Positions 25,020 through 37,600 are shown, numbered from the stretch's first letter. The stretch: DNA of 64,000 bases from Larix kaempferi (GCA_027924585.1 BSBM01000319.1:6539001-6603000); one strand, 5' to 3'. The notes: generated from the sequence alone by a model not told the origin. Translations and numbers: made by a program.

Positions 25020-27550
25020 AGAGTTTTAATTGATGTAAATTGAACTACATTCTATTGTATTTTAATTATAGTGGGTTAAATAGTCGGGTTATAGTTATAT
25101 ACTTATGAAACTATGCCCTTAAAATATTACTATTAATATAACTTTACATAATCTAATACTATTGTGTAGGAATGGGACCTATTTGTGTGGCCATCACAAA
25201 CATATCCCATACCTATACTATAACCTAGGCATGCTCCCTAAAACTAATACAATATGTGTCGAAGGAGTATTACATAATTAATATGAGATAATAAGGAAAA
25301 TAGTTATAAGACATTGTTAACTCGTAATTAATTCTCCAACATAGTAGTTGAAGTCTTAAATGTTATGATACAATGGAACATATATGTTATTGTGGATTAC
25401 ATATCTTAAGTACGCCGCAAGGCATTTTCTCTACGGTGAATCCTATGTTTTTTTTATGCATGTCGAATCATAAGCTGTGGATCGTTGTTAGACGACCATT
25501 GAGATCTCGTCCACCATCCATGGTTCGTCCTATTACATGGCAATCATGGATGACATATGGAATCATATGTTTGGATGTGTCATGTAGACACCTCTCAATC
25601 GTTTAGATTTGTTATATGACCGCCGGTCTATCTAGATCCTTCCACGCACAGTTAGGGAGTGACTGATTTATAAAGGGTGTAGAATATCCTTTGCCCCATC
25701 CTATCAAAAACATGCCACACATCCTTGTCCAATAATCAGTCAAAACCTCTTCATGGTGACATTGTGCTTTGAATCTTCTTGTTCTTTAATCTCTTACTTA
25801 AAGATGATGAGCTCCTCCATCCATGCTTTTTGTAAATAGGATGGCAGCTTCTTATAACTATTTTTTCCCACATCAAAGAAAATATAAATGTTTTTGGGAG
25901 GAAACATTGTTGAAAGTCAAAGTAAGAGTTCATATTCTCAACAAATGACTATTTGTTAAACGTGAAAAAAACAACATTAGGGGAGAGAGGCCAATACCTG
26001 TGCGGGGTCCCTTGTGCAACGTTGAAGGACACTTGGCAGTGACCTGGAGTTGTACGACATGGATTGAAAATGTGGCGCCGCATGTTAGGTAGGTGGAAGC
26101 ATTGAAGACTCGTGTTTCCACGCAATTTTCGAGGTTTGACGGAGCATTTTCCCGCAGCTACTCCACCACCCCGTGTATTCTTGTTTGGGGCCATTGTGTG
26201 GCCATTCCGCCACCCCGATATTGGTCCGTCGGGCTTCCATTACATCAACAGTCTGGTGTTTATGCTAATATCTGGTGGGAGGTAACACGGAGACCCACTT
26301 CACAGTTGATTGTGCACCCTACTTAGAGTTTTGGGAGGTCATACCTCTCTGTCGGTTGCATGGGATAAGAGTTGTGGCGTGGCCACTCCTTTGGATTTTC
26401 TCGGAAGCGTATTTCGACAGTGCATTCGGCTTCTGGTTGATGATCCTAACTGGATCAATGCCTGTAAACTTTGGTGCCAGCTACGGGTTCAAGGTGGTTG
26501 ACGACGGTTTCGTTTTTTACTCGGTGAGCGGATTGCAGTGGTGGTTCGACAGGCCTTGGCTTCGACCATCCTACAACTAGAACTACTTGACGACTCGTTT
26601 GGTAGGGTTGTCCTTACTAGTTTCTTGACAGCGTTTATCAACACATTACACCTCCTTAGGGATGATTTCGTTATACCTTTACAACAGTTGTTTTGTGGTT
26701 GCATGTGTGTCTCTGGAAACGGGTTTGTTTGGGTATCTATGCCTGTCCTCAGTGGGTTTGTCTGGTTGTATTGTCATTGTAATTGCAAGCCTTGCTTTGT
26801 TTCAGGGACTAACTTTCTTCGTTTTTTGACAGTGACGTTGTATTTGTGATAATGACATACCATTCTTTGGCTACTGTTGCAATACCTTAACTTATTTTCG
26901 TTTTTAGGGTTTCTCTGGTTGTGAGGAGGTTTTTAGGGTATGTTTGCACAAAATTTTGGTGGAAAATGGTTGTAGGTTAATGGATTTCTCAGCCTTCATT
27001 CTCTCCAACTGCCGTGGTGTATTATGGGTGAGTTTTGAATGTATTTCGGACCCTGTCTGGTTACTGCAAACCATTTTTTGGGTAATTATGCGATGATTCA
27101 ACTTGTTGAAATCTTTTGGGTGTCTCTAGTTCTAAGGAGAGTGTGTATGCTTGACATCGTTGGTCTAAACATTTGGAGAAACAAGGATTATTGCAGACCG
27201 TGGATGAATATGGGTGTCTCTTGAACCTATTTCAAAACCTGTGTGGTTATTGCATACTGTTATGGGTATGGTTGATATGCATGTTTATAATTTGGGCCTT
27301 TGGCTAACTTGGTGATGCTTCCACCAGTTTTTTTTTTAAGGAAACATTACAACAATGAATTAATTGATTAGTTATATAGCAAAACTATACAATAGTTAAA
27401 ATATTTTTTGTTTAAGGTTGGTGGTGGAGGGTTTCGAAGAGGATTCTTTGTTTTTACTGTACATTATATTTGGATTTTGGATTCAGTTCGTGAATGTTTA
27501 GTAGGCATATGCAGACAATACATTGTAAATGTGTTGGTTGACAATTTTGA
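25020..27550. other. unassigned DNA
   Basis: Several open frames of 60-100 codons overlap on both strands between 25373 and 27224. GC content rises around 25950-26650. None shows a family motif I can name, and no single strand is clearly coding. Confidence 0.35.
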
Positions 27551-27554
27551 AATT

Positions 27555-28670
27555 TGGCATGGTATGTCTTATTGTGTGGATGAATGATGGGTTCTTTCAG
27601 TGTTGGCATAAATATTGTTATAAATTGTGGCTATGATTATTGCAGCATGGATTAATGGCAACAATATTGTTATACATTTTGGTTATGATGAATGCATTTT
27701 ATATTCATATTGCTGCAAAATTTGTAGTAGTAGGTGCTTGAACTTTATATTCATCTTCATATTCATATTGTAGTAGATATCGAGCCCCACAATTTGCAAT
27801 AGGTTTCAAAACTTTAAACTTGGTTTTAGATTATGTCAAGCCCTCGTCGTTCTTGATTGAAGCTGCAAAAAAAGAAAATGTCGCGGATACATTGGCATCG
27901 TGTTTGATGAAAATTCTGAAATTTGGCATGGCCTGTCATTTAGTGTGAATGTTTGTGCATTGCTTTCGGTGTCGGAAGTTGAATTATGATTAATTCTGGT
28001 GATGGTTATTGTAGCCTACTTTATTATTATAGCCTAGATGCCTTTGGTCATTATGATCAAACAATCATAGAATGGATATAAACGTTCACAAATAAAACCT
28101 GCTCATGTATAATAATAAAAACTGCAGTTTATATTAATAGTACCGAAATACAATGCCTCTATTTGTAGTGGGTGCCAAGGCATGGGATTTATAGTCTATG
28201 TGAAAAATGTCACCTAGGTTTTAGTTTATGTCAATCCATCATCATGCTTGATTGAAGCTGCATAAAAAGAAAATGTTTTGAATACATTGTTATTGTGTCT
28301 GATTACATTTATGAAATTTGGCATGGCCTGTCATTCAATGTGATTGTTTGTGCATTGCTTTCAGTGTTGGCAGTTAAATTATGGTTTGTTTCGGTGATAG
28401 TTATTGCATCCTATATTATTATTATAGCCTAGATTCCCTTGGCCATTATGATCAAACATTCATATAATGGAAATAAACAATCATAAATAAAACCCGCTCA
28501 TGTATAATAAAACAACTGTAGTTTATATTAATAGTACTGAAATACAATGCCTCTATTTGTAGTATATGTCAAGGCCTAGGATTTGTAGTCTGTATGAAAA
28601 CTGTCACCTAGGTTTTAGGTTATGTCAAGCTCTCACCATGCTTGATTGAAGCTGCCAAAACAAAATAACA
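27555..28670. repeat. ~394 bp tandem duplication
   Basis: The segment TATGTCAAGCC...TTGATTGAAGCTGC recurs at about 27834, 28228 and 28621 (period about 394), giving two full copies and a partial one. An older, more diverged copy of part of the unit (GGCATGG...CAGTGTTGGC) lies near 27555-27650. Confidence 0.85.
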
Positions 28671-28759
28671 TTTGGGCAGGCTATACACCAGATATCCTAT
28701 TCTTCACGAGGTTGGGTACCTTCCCCGTCATTTCTTGTCGGGTTTCCAGTTTGAGCCAA

Positions 28760-30074
28760 CTAGTGTGACATTATTGAGCATGTTTGATTAGGATGGGTGG
28801 GGTTGGTGGAAACAGATTGAGGCCAATTTACTCCTTGCAACCAAAGAGGAATTGAATAGCCATATGCCTGACTTGTGCTTGAGACCCTTGGAATAATTGC
28901 AGGTGTTGGATAAGATAACATAGAATGGGTCCCTGCACTAGTAGGAATAGAGGGGGGGGTGTAAACCTGCCTGATTATAGTGGGGTATCTGAATGTTAAT
29001 AAGATCTTGGTAGAATCGTGCACTGTTTGCAAATGTTTCTAACGATCCTACCATCATGTTCCTTTCCTTGGTTGTTCTTATAGTATCATCCATCACATTC
29101 CTTTCCTCGATTTCTCTTGCATAATTTTGGTTCATTTGTTGCGCCTTCCTTACATCCTTTGCTTTCCTTTCCAGTTGTTTATGGTGCTCTTTTTCTTTTC
29201 GATTAGCCTCTCTTGCAATCCTTTCCTGTGCCTGATGTTCGATGTTCAGCTGCAATCATCCTTGCTTCCTTCTTTTCCTTTGCAAGATCTTTCTGCCTTT
29301 GTTTTAATTCCTGCAAAGCATGTTTCTTTTGTTTAGATTCAACCAAAAGGCTTATGTACTCTTCTGAAGTGAGTAGTTGTGAACTCCGGCCCAATCGAAT
29401 AATGTCTGTCTTTCCTTGGCTTCCTTGCATTGACACTCTCTCCACTTGAAACTTTAGGAATTGGCCAAGCCTTGGTGTGCTCCCTGGCAGTGGTTCTTCT
29501 GCTATGAGAGGGTTATTTTGTTGCAGTATATTCTTCAGTTGCATCATCGTTGTCTATGTTAGGTTCTTCTATCAACCCACCATCAACATAAAAATGGACA
29601 CTCTCATCTTGTATGACTATCGGCTTCGAAGGCATGTTCATCCTTTCATCGTTGGTGGAACCGCCAATGTGTTTGTTCAAGTTCATCATGGCCTCTGCCA
29701 TCCATGATGGTCGGGATACTTGGTTTGGCAATGTCAATGTGTCATTGTTACTACCTAGAATACGACAACCATCGACCACATTAGTATGTGCCACATAATC
29801 CACATGTGTGCCAGCTGGACCAACTAGCCCCATGTTATCTTCCGCTTCTTTGTCATCAAATTGTCTAGCGTTGACCTGTTCATCATCAACAACAACACCA
29901 ACTCCTTGGCAGTTTCCTTGAGAAAGGGCTATGATATTGTCCACAACATTTGCCTCTTGCTGCGCATCCCGAATTCTCTTCAACGTCCACAAGATCTTCG
30001 TCAACCACATATTCTTGGCCATCCACAGCAAATGCTCGGCTACAACTAGTGTCATCTGCAGATCTCGAAGTCAT
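28760..30074 (-). pseudogene. frame-broken coding relic, unknown family
   Basis: Consecutive minus-strand reading segments in different frames look like one former coding region of about 430 codons. It starts at ATG 30074 (MTSRSADDTSCSRAF, acidic), shifts near 29970 into RDAQQEANVVDNII...NLNKHIGG (to 29513), shifts near 29540 into LPGSTPRLGQF...EEYISLLVESKQKKHALQEL, and shifts near 29250 into REANRKEKEHHKQLERK...MVGSLETFANSARFYQDL. A third frame around 28760-29032 may be the tail. The Lys/Glu-rich middle (29130-29330) looks like a long coiled coil. I do not recognise the family. Confidence 0.4.
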
Positions 30075-30766
30075 TTGTTAAATGTGAAAAAAAATTTATG
30101 TAGATCTCGAGAGGGTACATGTTACACTAATGAGAAACGATGCATATTACACTAACATTGGGCAACCATGAGTTGTAAGAATGATAGCTAATATGCAATT
30201 GAAACTGGGTAAGATAGCAAATTGAGAGTGACTGGAATGCTCTCATTTTTGTTCGTCTTCTCATAATTTTTATTCTTCCACATACAAAGACATTGACTGG
30301 AATACTCAAGGAAGACATGCATATAAGTATAAGAAAGTTACAAATAACCAGTATCCTTGCAAATATAACCCAAGAGGATTATCTACTTTTTAATTACAGA
30401 AATGACAATAGTAATTATTTTATATATAGGTGAAATTGTTTTTAAACTAGTCTCTCACTTAACCCAGAATAAGGGATATATTGCCATGTCCCCACAAACT
30501 ACCTCTAACTGTAGAGGTTATCCAAGGCCACGTGGCAATTTCTCTTTCATGCGAAAATCCCAACTCCACTTTATGGAGAGGTTGCAGACGGCGCATACAT
30601 ACCAAACATAAGGGGGGCCAAGGGGTGCCAATCCAAGTTATATTCTAATGAATTGAAATTAACACTCTTTTGTGTTCTTGATAAGGTATACAATTTACAT
30701 GTGACTTTTACATTGTAACCAAGTTTGCTTTCATTTTCTAACTTATTCCACAAATCATATTGTAGT

Positions 30767-30902
30767 TATTTCCAAAGGGTGAGCTTGTGTTAAAATAACA
30801 ATTAATCATTGAAAATACATCTTTATTAAACTTTGTTATTTCCAAAGGGCGAGCATGTGTTGAAATAACAATTGATAGTTGAAAATACATCTTTATTAAA
30901 CC
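30767..30902. repeat. ~70 bp tandem duplication
   Basis: GTTATTTCCAAAGGGYGAGC and the following 50 bases occur twice in a row, ending TACATCTTTATTAAAC. Confidence 0.85.
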
Positions 30903-31059
30903 ACAAGATTTATGTGGTCGACAACAACGTGAGATATCCAAAGGGATGCTAATATTATATTAGAAAAAATAAGGACATATATGGTGAATAATCTCAAAAT
31001 TGTATTGGGTGAGCTTAAATAATATTATATAGCATAGGTTTATTTAAACTTGGATTTAT

Positions 31060-31144
31060 CAAACACTGAGAATGATCATTCCAATTTCACAATACCTAAA
31101 GATATTTGATACCTCTCAATACTTGATATATCTAGGTTTAAAAT

Positions 31145-31182
<38 letters not shown>

Positions 31183-31300
31183 TGGCATCATTTGTATTTT
31201 TATTTTTATTTTTTCTTTTTTTATGGGAACGACATGTTACATAACGTCATACAACATTAGCCATTACAACACCCCCCTCACACTAGGTTGTAAAGCACTT
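31060..31300. repeat. dispersed repeat, copy 1, with (TA)n
   Basis: Resembles 41940-42235 in order and orientation: GGATTTATCAAACACTGAG / GGATCTATCAAGCACTGAG, then ACACCCCCCTCACACTAGGT / ACATCTCCCCCATAATAAGT, then GACTACTCTC / GCTACTCTC. A (TA)n run lies at about 31147-31178. Possibly an old LTR family; its ends were not found. Confidence 0.4.
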
Positions 31301-31409
31301 GACTACTCTCAATGCAATTAAGCAAGTTTAAAAGGTACATGATATATTTTGTTTTTAGACCACCTTATATAAATATGCTTGAAAAAATCAGTTATATCAG
31401 TAATGTTTT

Positions 31410-31573
31410 TTTTTTTGTGCTAGGGGAATCAACAACTGGAGACTGGGCTGGTACTCGCGTGACACGGGGTCCATGGATCCAATCCCGCTACCACTATACC
31501 CCTAGGTGCTCCACACACCCTGCAAGCATGGGACACGGGTAAAGTCGGGTGTGATTTGAACTCGTGACCTCCA
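31410..31573 (-). repeat. SINE-like fragment abutting the pararetrovirus
   Basis: On the minus strand GGTCACGAGTTCAAATCA (31550-31567) resembles a tRNA B box, and the segment ends in a run of about 12 A at 31410-31421, like a SINE with an A tail. The A box side is missing, cut at the pararetrovirus boundary. The missing head was not found at the other flank (39811 onward). Confidence 0.35.
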
Positions 31574-31868
31574 GATCTGCGGAAATTCTTTATACTTGCG
31601 AGCCAAAGTATTCAGCACATTGATCTTTCAAACAAAGCTTGCCAATAATTCCCATTAAGATAAATGCAACAGCTATCAAGCAGATGATCAATATGATGAT
31701 AAATATTCTTCAAATTACAGACTCTTAGTGGATCGGCTTCGGACAGCGAAGCTCGTCACCACAACACTCATACTTTTGCCTAAGCACAATGTCCTGAGTC
31801 CTTTTAGCTTTCACTACTTCCTGAAGGCATGTAGTTAATTGCAGGCTCTTGGGAACATCAGGATATGC
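31574..31868 (-). repeat. terminal direct repeat of pararetrovirus (downstream copy)
   Basis: 295 bp, 98.3% identical to 39516-39810. The left neighbour is a SINE-like fragment; the right neighbour is viral non-coding DNA (31869-32538). Confidence 0.95.
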
Positions 31869-31994
31869 TTACTAGCACCCTTACTTGACTCTTTTTACAG
31901 GTTCAAGTCTTCGGCTTTCTGTTGCAGTGTTATACCACAGTGGGCAACCTGCAGAGCATATTTGCCTTGGCTCTCACACAACCTACTGACTGTC

Positions 31995-32094
31995 GAGCGG
32001 ACTACTTGCTCAGACGACACCTAGACTCAGTTGCAGAGCGGACTACTTGCTCAGACGACACCTAGACTCAGTTGCAGAGCGGACTACTTGCTCA
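31995..32094 (-). repeat. 41 bp tandem repeat in pararetrovirus non-coding region
   Basis: Units begin at 31995, 32036 and 32077 (GAGCGGACTACTTGCTCA...); two full and one partial copy, nearly identical. They would lie in the transcribed leader if the TATA box at 32146-32153 is used. Confidence 0.93.
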
Positions 32095-32145
32095 TGCGAC
32101 TCAAACCAAATGAACCGAATGAATAACAATGAGCCCGGAGGCTTT

Positions 32146-32153
32146 CTTTTATA
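32146..32153 (-). promoter_or_regulatory. candidate TATA box of pregenomic RNA promoter
   Basis: TATAAAAG on the minus strand, about 390 nt after the last stop codon. A start about 30 nt downstream would give a leader of roughly 550 nt before the primer site if the genome is read as a circle through the 295 bp repeat, similar to the leader distance in cauliflower mosaic virus. Inference from spacing only. Confidence 0.5.
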
Positions 32154-32538
32154 GCTCCCATCCCGGTAGACCGGTTACCAATGACTTACACTAACCAGTC
32201 GAAAGTAGAGATTCCCAGGGCATAGTGGGGACCACCACTATGTTATCTCGTCCCTTAGAGGCTCGGCCATATGGGGACCTGGGGTATCTTATCCGACAGA
32301 CGGACAAATGACTGACATAAAGCTATGCTATTGGCCGACAAACATGGGCCATCAAAATTACATCAGAAAAGAGTACAATCATCTCGGTACAAACCTAAAC
32401 CGAGAGAATCTAACAAATTTCGGCTAGTGTGGCCGACAAAACAATGTGGAGAGGCCCACCAACGGCTTCCACTAAATATATGTAGTAGATTCTTTTCACG
32501 GACCGACGAACTTCATTCCCAGAAACTGTCACGGGCAA

Positions 32539-34554
32539 TTATGGCGTATCATAACCGGAACCGCACACACATACTGTTGTGCCATCAGGGCCTGGCACAC
32601 CGCCACACACGCAGTCAAGACAACCTTCATCATAGAGGTTTTCTTCAAGTTCACGCCTGGCTATTTCTTCCTCAATGTAGTTAGGCTGTGACTCTGTGAA
32701 CCTCCAATATTCATTCTCAGGAAATTCTTCAAACATGTCTGGATATAAGAGATCTCCAAAACATCTTTCAACATCTGAACCTCTGAGAAACTCATTAGGT
32801 CCAAATACAAATTCAGAAGCAAATTGGGACTCAACTCTGTAATTTAATGGGAGAGTTCGTCTGTGGACTTTAGTATCCAGTCTTCTGCCATTGCAATCTC
32901 TCTTGATGAATTTCTGAGTTACATTAACAACATAATCCAATGGAGTATACCTGCCTCCATGGTGTCTTAACTTGAATTTAAACCACTGATTATGATGATC
33001 AGCGGCCTGCATGTCTGCCTCTAAGTGCAGAATAAAATTAGCCTTCCTGTCTACCCATTCAACTCTAGGGCAAAAATTTTCCAAAAAAATCTGAGTCCAT
33101 CCGGACCATTTTCTATACTTCATATTGCCGGGATCTGCACAGATGATAACAGAAGTTTGTTCTCTGCAGAATTGCAGAATCAAATTATAAGTTGTCCATG
33201 TCAAGTCTCCTTGACCTAGATCAATATACCAGATATCTCCTTCTGGTTCGCTATTGCAATCAATCCAAACTTCTTTGCAGTTCTTCAATTTTTCTTGGGC
33301 TTTCTGGAGTCCTTTGAATGCTGCTTTTTCCCATCTCTCCAGAATCTTAAGCTTACATGGACTTTCCTGAATTTCTTTTACAAGTGTGAGGCTAAGAAAC
33401 TTTTCAGCTTCTTCATGATCAGCATAGTCCAGCAACTGCTGGCGTTCTTCTTCTGAAATGTCTTTATCCCATGGGGCTAGGAATAAAGAACCTGGGGGAG
33501 CTCGGAGAGCTTCTTCTTCTTCTTGGAATGGAGCTTTTCCTTTATCAGGAACTATTCTGTCTCTCATGTAACTTTGTTTCTGGTCAGAACCACCAGAACC
33601 AGAACCACTGGCACCTGAAGAAAGCATATTTAGACTGGGCAATTTTTCCTGCACAGTCTCCCGTGTCAACATATCAGCAAGACAATTTAAATATCCAGGC
33701 TTATAAACAATATCATAATCAAAATTGCTAAGCCAAAGAAACCATTTCAGAATCCTGCTGCTGTTTTCTGCCATTAAATTCTCATTCTTAAATATGCCGG
33801 GCATAATCTTCAAATCTGTTCTAATAATGAATCTAACGGGTTTAAGATACAGAATGAAGTGATTGACAGTCTTTTTAACAGCCAAAATTTCTTTATGACT
33901 GCTCGGATAATTCAACTCAGCTCCTTTAAAAGAACTGGATGCATAACCACAAATATTTGCTTTACCATCAAATTCTTCAAGTAGTACACCACCCCAAGTT
34001 GTACTAGATGCATCGGTTTCTATAATTAATTTACCAGTCCCTTGAGGAAGATTAAGGGCTGGCAGTTGCTTAACCTTGGCTTTAATCTGCTGAACGGCCA
34101 AAGTCATCGGTTCAGACCATGGAATAGGCTTCTTCTTAAGCCTTTGCTGCAGGCAATGAATATCAGTAGCTTGTCCTTTATAAAAAGGTCTGATATAATT
34201 TAAGCAACCTAAAAACCTTTGTAACTGGGTCTTTTCTAAAATTTTATCAAGGAAATGCTCGAAGGATTGCAATACATGATTTTGCAATATAACCTGACCA
34301 GCTTTGACATGAAGACCCAAGAATTCAATTTCAGTCTTACCTATTTCCATTTTACTTGCAGATAAGACTAACCCATGCTTATAGACCAAATCATAAAACT
34401 GCTGAAGATGTTTCAGATGTTCTTGAAGATTTTTTGAACAAATTAAAATATCATCAATAAAAACTGCTAACCAAGGAATGTCTCTAAAAATATCTTCCAT
34501 CCTCTTTTGGAATTCAGATGGAGCATTATTAATCCCGAATGGCAGCACCTTCCA
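32539..34554 (-). pseudogene. RT core, RNase H and C-terminal extension (pararetrovirus)
   Basis: Open for about 671 codons after the second amber. Residues 1-100 contain LPFGINNAPSEFQKRM and the catalytic FIDDIL box (YxDD in most relatives). RNase H occupies about 175-295 (IIETDASSTTWGGVLLEE, YPSSHKEILAVKK, DLKIMPG, NCLADMLTRE). The remaining about 370 residues start with a Ser/Gly linker (SSGASGSGSGGSD) and include a CREQTSVIICADPG stretch, HHNQWFKFKLRHHGGRYTPL and a Cys cluster at the end (CLDCVCGG, VCVCGSG). I recognise no integrase and no named domain in this extension. The frame ends at TAA 32539-32541. Confidence 0.88.
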
Positions 34555-34677
34555 CTAATATTGTCCATGTGGAACAACAAAAGCAGTTTTGTATCTGTCC
34601 TTTGCCTCTATACCAATCTGATAAAACCCAGACTTGAGATCAAACTTACTGAAGATAGAACATCCAGTTATTTTCTA
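34555..34677 (-). pseudogene. RT segment bounded by two in-frame TAG codons
   Basis: Between the TAG at 34675-34677 and the TAG at 34555-34557 the same frame remains open for 39 codons of ordinary RT sequence (FSKFDLKSGFYQIG region). Beyond the second TAG it runs straight into WKVLPFG. The two stops are therefore point changes in one RT gene, not gene boundaries. Confidence 0.9.
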
Positions 34678-37600
34678 TAAAAGGCTTGCTTTATCAAGTA
34701 AAGGATACCTGACTTTCTGCAGAACAGCATTCAATGGTTTAAAATTTACCACAAGCCTTGGCTTACCTCTTTTCTGCTCACTATGCTTGTTAACAACAAA
34801 AGCTCTACAAGCCCAAGGGCTTTTTGAAGGTTCAATCAATCCTTTACTCAGGAGCTCTTGAATCTCTTTAGAACAGAATTCCCTTTCACTAGGGCTCATC
34901 AATCTAGCAGAGGCTTTCATCGGTTTGATCTTTTGAAGAGGATCAAATGGCAAAGAAACAAAATATTTTTCCCTGGTCCAAAATGCATTAGGACTTTTAG
35001 AACAACAATCCTTTTTTATTCTTTCAGTAATTCCTTCAAGATATTTCTCACTATTGAGTTGAGCAAAAGATATGCACCTTTCCATTTTATCTAATGAGAC
35101 TCTTGATTGGGGTTGACTCTGAGATTGTTGCATAATAGGTTTACACTTTGGTTTAAAAGTATGACTCAAGGGCATGACCACAGACTGATTATTCACTGTA
35201 CATTGGAACAACATTTTTTGAGTATCTATAGAAAAAGGACTAATAGAAACCAAAAATTCAGAACCTAGAACACAATCTTCTTTGACAGCATCTAATCTAA
35301 ATAAGGAAATAGAGCTATTTACAGAAGACAAAGATATCGAAAAATCCTTTACTTTCCCAGTCAGAAAAACAGGAGTTCCTTGAATCGCAGAACCAAATTC
35401 TTTAGTATCTTCCCAATAAAATTGTGGAAGAGCATTCCCTTTAGCTAAATTGAACTGACATCTAGAATCTATCAGGCATTGTATTGGGTAGGGTTTAAAT
35501 TCAGAAGGACAGAATGTTAATGTGATGAAAAGCTTAGGGCCAGAGACAGCACCTAAAAGGCTCAGGCTTTGAGACTTGGGAGAGGGAGAATGTTCAGGGG
35601 TTCTTACAGGGGATTCTTCTTTTGGACTTTCAATTTCCTTATGACCACAAACCCTTTCAATTTCATTGGACAGTTCATCTTCTGATGACTGATCTTTCTC
35701 CATTAAAAGAATAGTCAAAGCATTCTTTATCTCATCTGCCTCTTTAACCAGTTTCCTTATTTCATCCTGTTTACTTTTCAACTTATTCTTCAGCATCCTT
35801 CCTCTGTCTGATCTGTGTGCTTGCCTGTCAGCATGACCACTAGGGTATTCTTTATAAAGATCTGCAGGATTAAAAGTTAAGTGTAACTTTTCCTTACCCT
35901 TTTCCTTGCTTATATTTTGCAGCTGAGCTTGCAAAGCTTTCTTTTCATTTCTATGCTCAGTTCTTTCTTGATGTCTATAAATGGGAATAGAAGATAACTG
36001 CAAATCAATTGAAGCAATTCTTTTTTCAATCTGTACAGGAGAGATTGTTCTGGAAAACATATACAAGTTAAAATCAAATTCAGGGAGATCTAATTGATCT
36101 GGCATTCCACACCCCCCAAAATGTGGTTCCGTGTCAGAATCTGTACAAGACTCGGGATCACATTTAGCAAAATTAGGAATATCATCTGTAGACGAATCAG
36201 AATCATCAGATTCAGATTCAGAATGAGGTAAATAAATAATTTCTCCAGAGGGAGAAGGAGTATCAGTAGAAACTTTATACAAATCCCACCATTGTGGATC
36301 TAACTCTGTACATAAAGCTGCTAATCTGGGTTTAGATTTTCTATCAGGACACTTGGAAGCCCAATGTCCTTTCTTGCCACAAATAAAACATGTATCACCA
36401 GATCCTTTTTCTTTTCTTCTTCTCACAAATCTCTTATGAAATTTTTTAAACTTTTTCGATTTTGAATGCTTAGATTTGTGCTTATAATGTTTATCTAGGT
36501 GATATCTTCCTTCAGAAGTGAAATACTTCTTTTTCTTTTTACAATGACAGCCTTCTTTACCTAAATGGCCTCTGTTGTGGGCTCCACAGCCCCAATCAAG
36601 CAGTTTAGCAACCTCTTTGCAGAATGAATCAGAAAACATTTGCTGGTGTCGCTTAAAATCTTTATCTACTCTCTTAGACAGACAATATTCTTGCCATGTC
36701 TCTAAAATGTGATTATGTAACTGAGCAAGAGATAAAGACCTAAGAGGAATATTTTTATCTTTTAATGCTTTCTCTACTGCATCTGGAACATGTCCTGGAA
36801 AGCTTCTGAGGTAATGCTTTAGATAGGCTTCATTGCCGGACTTACCTGAAGATATTAATAATTTCTGCATGTAGCAGAAATATTTTTCTGTTTTGCTTAG
36901 ATCACATAGCCTAGCAGACATATACATGGATGCTAAATGATCATAGTCTTTTTGATCTTCAGGGCCATAAAATTCTCTACTTAAAGCAGAGATGATTTGC
37001 TCATCAGAATCATTTGCTGCTAACAGCTCATTTCTTGCTTCTTGAGGTAACCACCTCCACCATTCATATGCCAAACCTGAAAGACCAGCAACTAATTGTG
37101 CTCCTAGCATTTGTGCTGTAACATTGTGGTCTTGTTGCTTCTTATAAATAAGCCAATGAGTTAGCAACTGTAAGGCATTTTTTATTTCTTCTCTTGTCTG
37201 ACACTGGATATTCAAGACTGGTTGTTCAGGCATCTGAGAAATCAAATTGTTCAGATTATTGACACCAAAGCTATAGATTTTAGGGGCTATAGAAATACCC
37301 TGAGCATCTGGCATGTGGGTGTCAAAACCTTCATGGTGTGGATGAGCTCCTATCCTTAATCTGCTTGAAGATTCTGCTGACATCATGTTTAAATCTCCAA
37401 TATGTTTAGGATCTAGGATAGGCTTAAAATTTTTAAATGCATCAATCCATTCAATGATATCTTGTTTTTCAGCATCACTAGCTCCAAAATCCCACTCAGG
37501 TCTGTTATCAACATCTTGAGAATTTAACATACCTAGGGAAACGGATTTGGAGTGACCCTTTTTGGCTAATCTCAAAACTTGATCAGGAACTACATATTCT

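Noticed and set aside
31147-31178. (TA)n run as a regulatory element
   Set aside because: A simple microsatellite; a similar one lies near 57486.
32325-35094. Plus-strand frames across the pararetrovirus
   Set aside because: They are antisense to long viral frames with clear RT, RNase H and capsid motifs.
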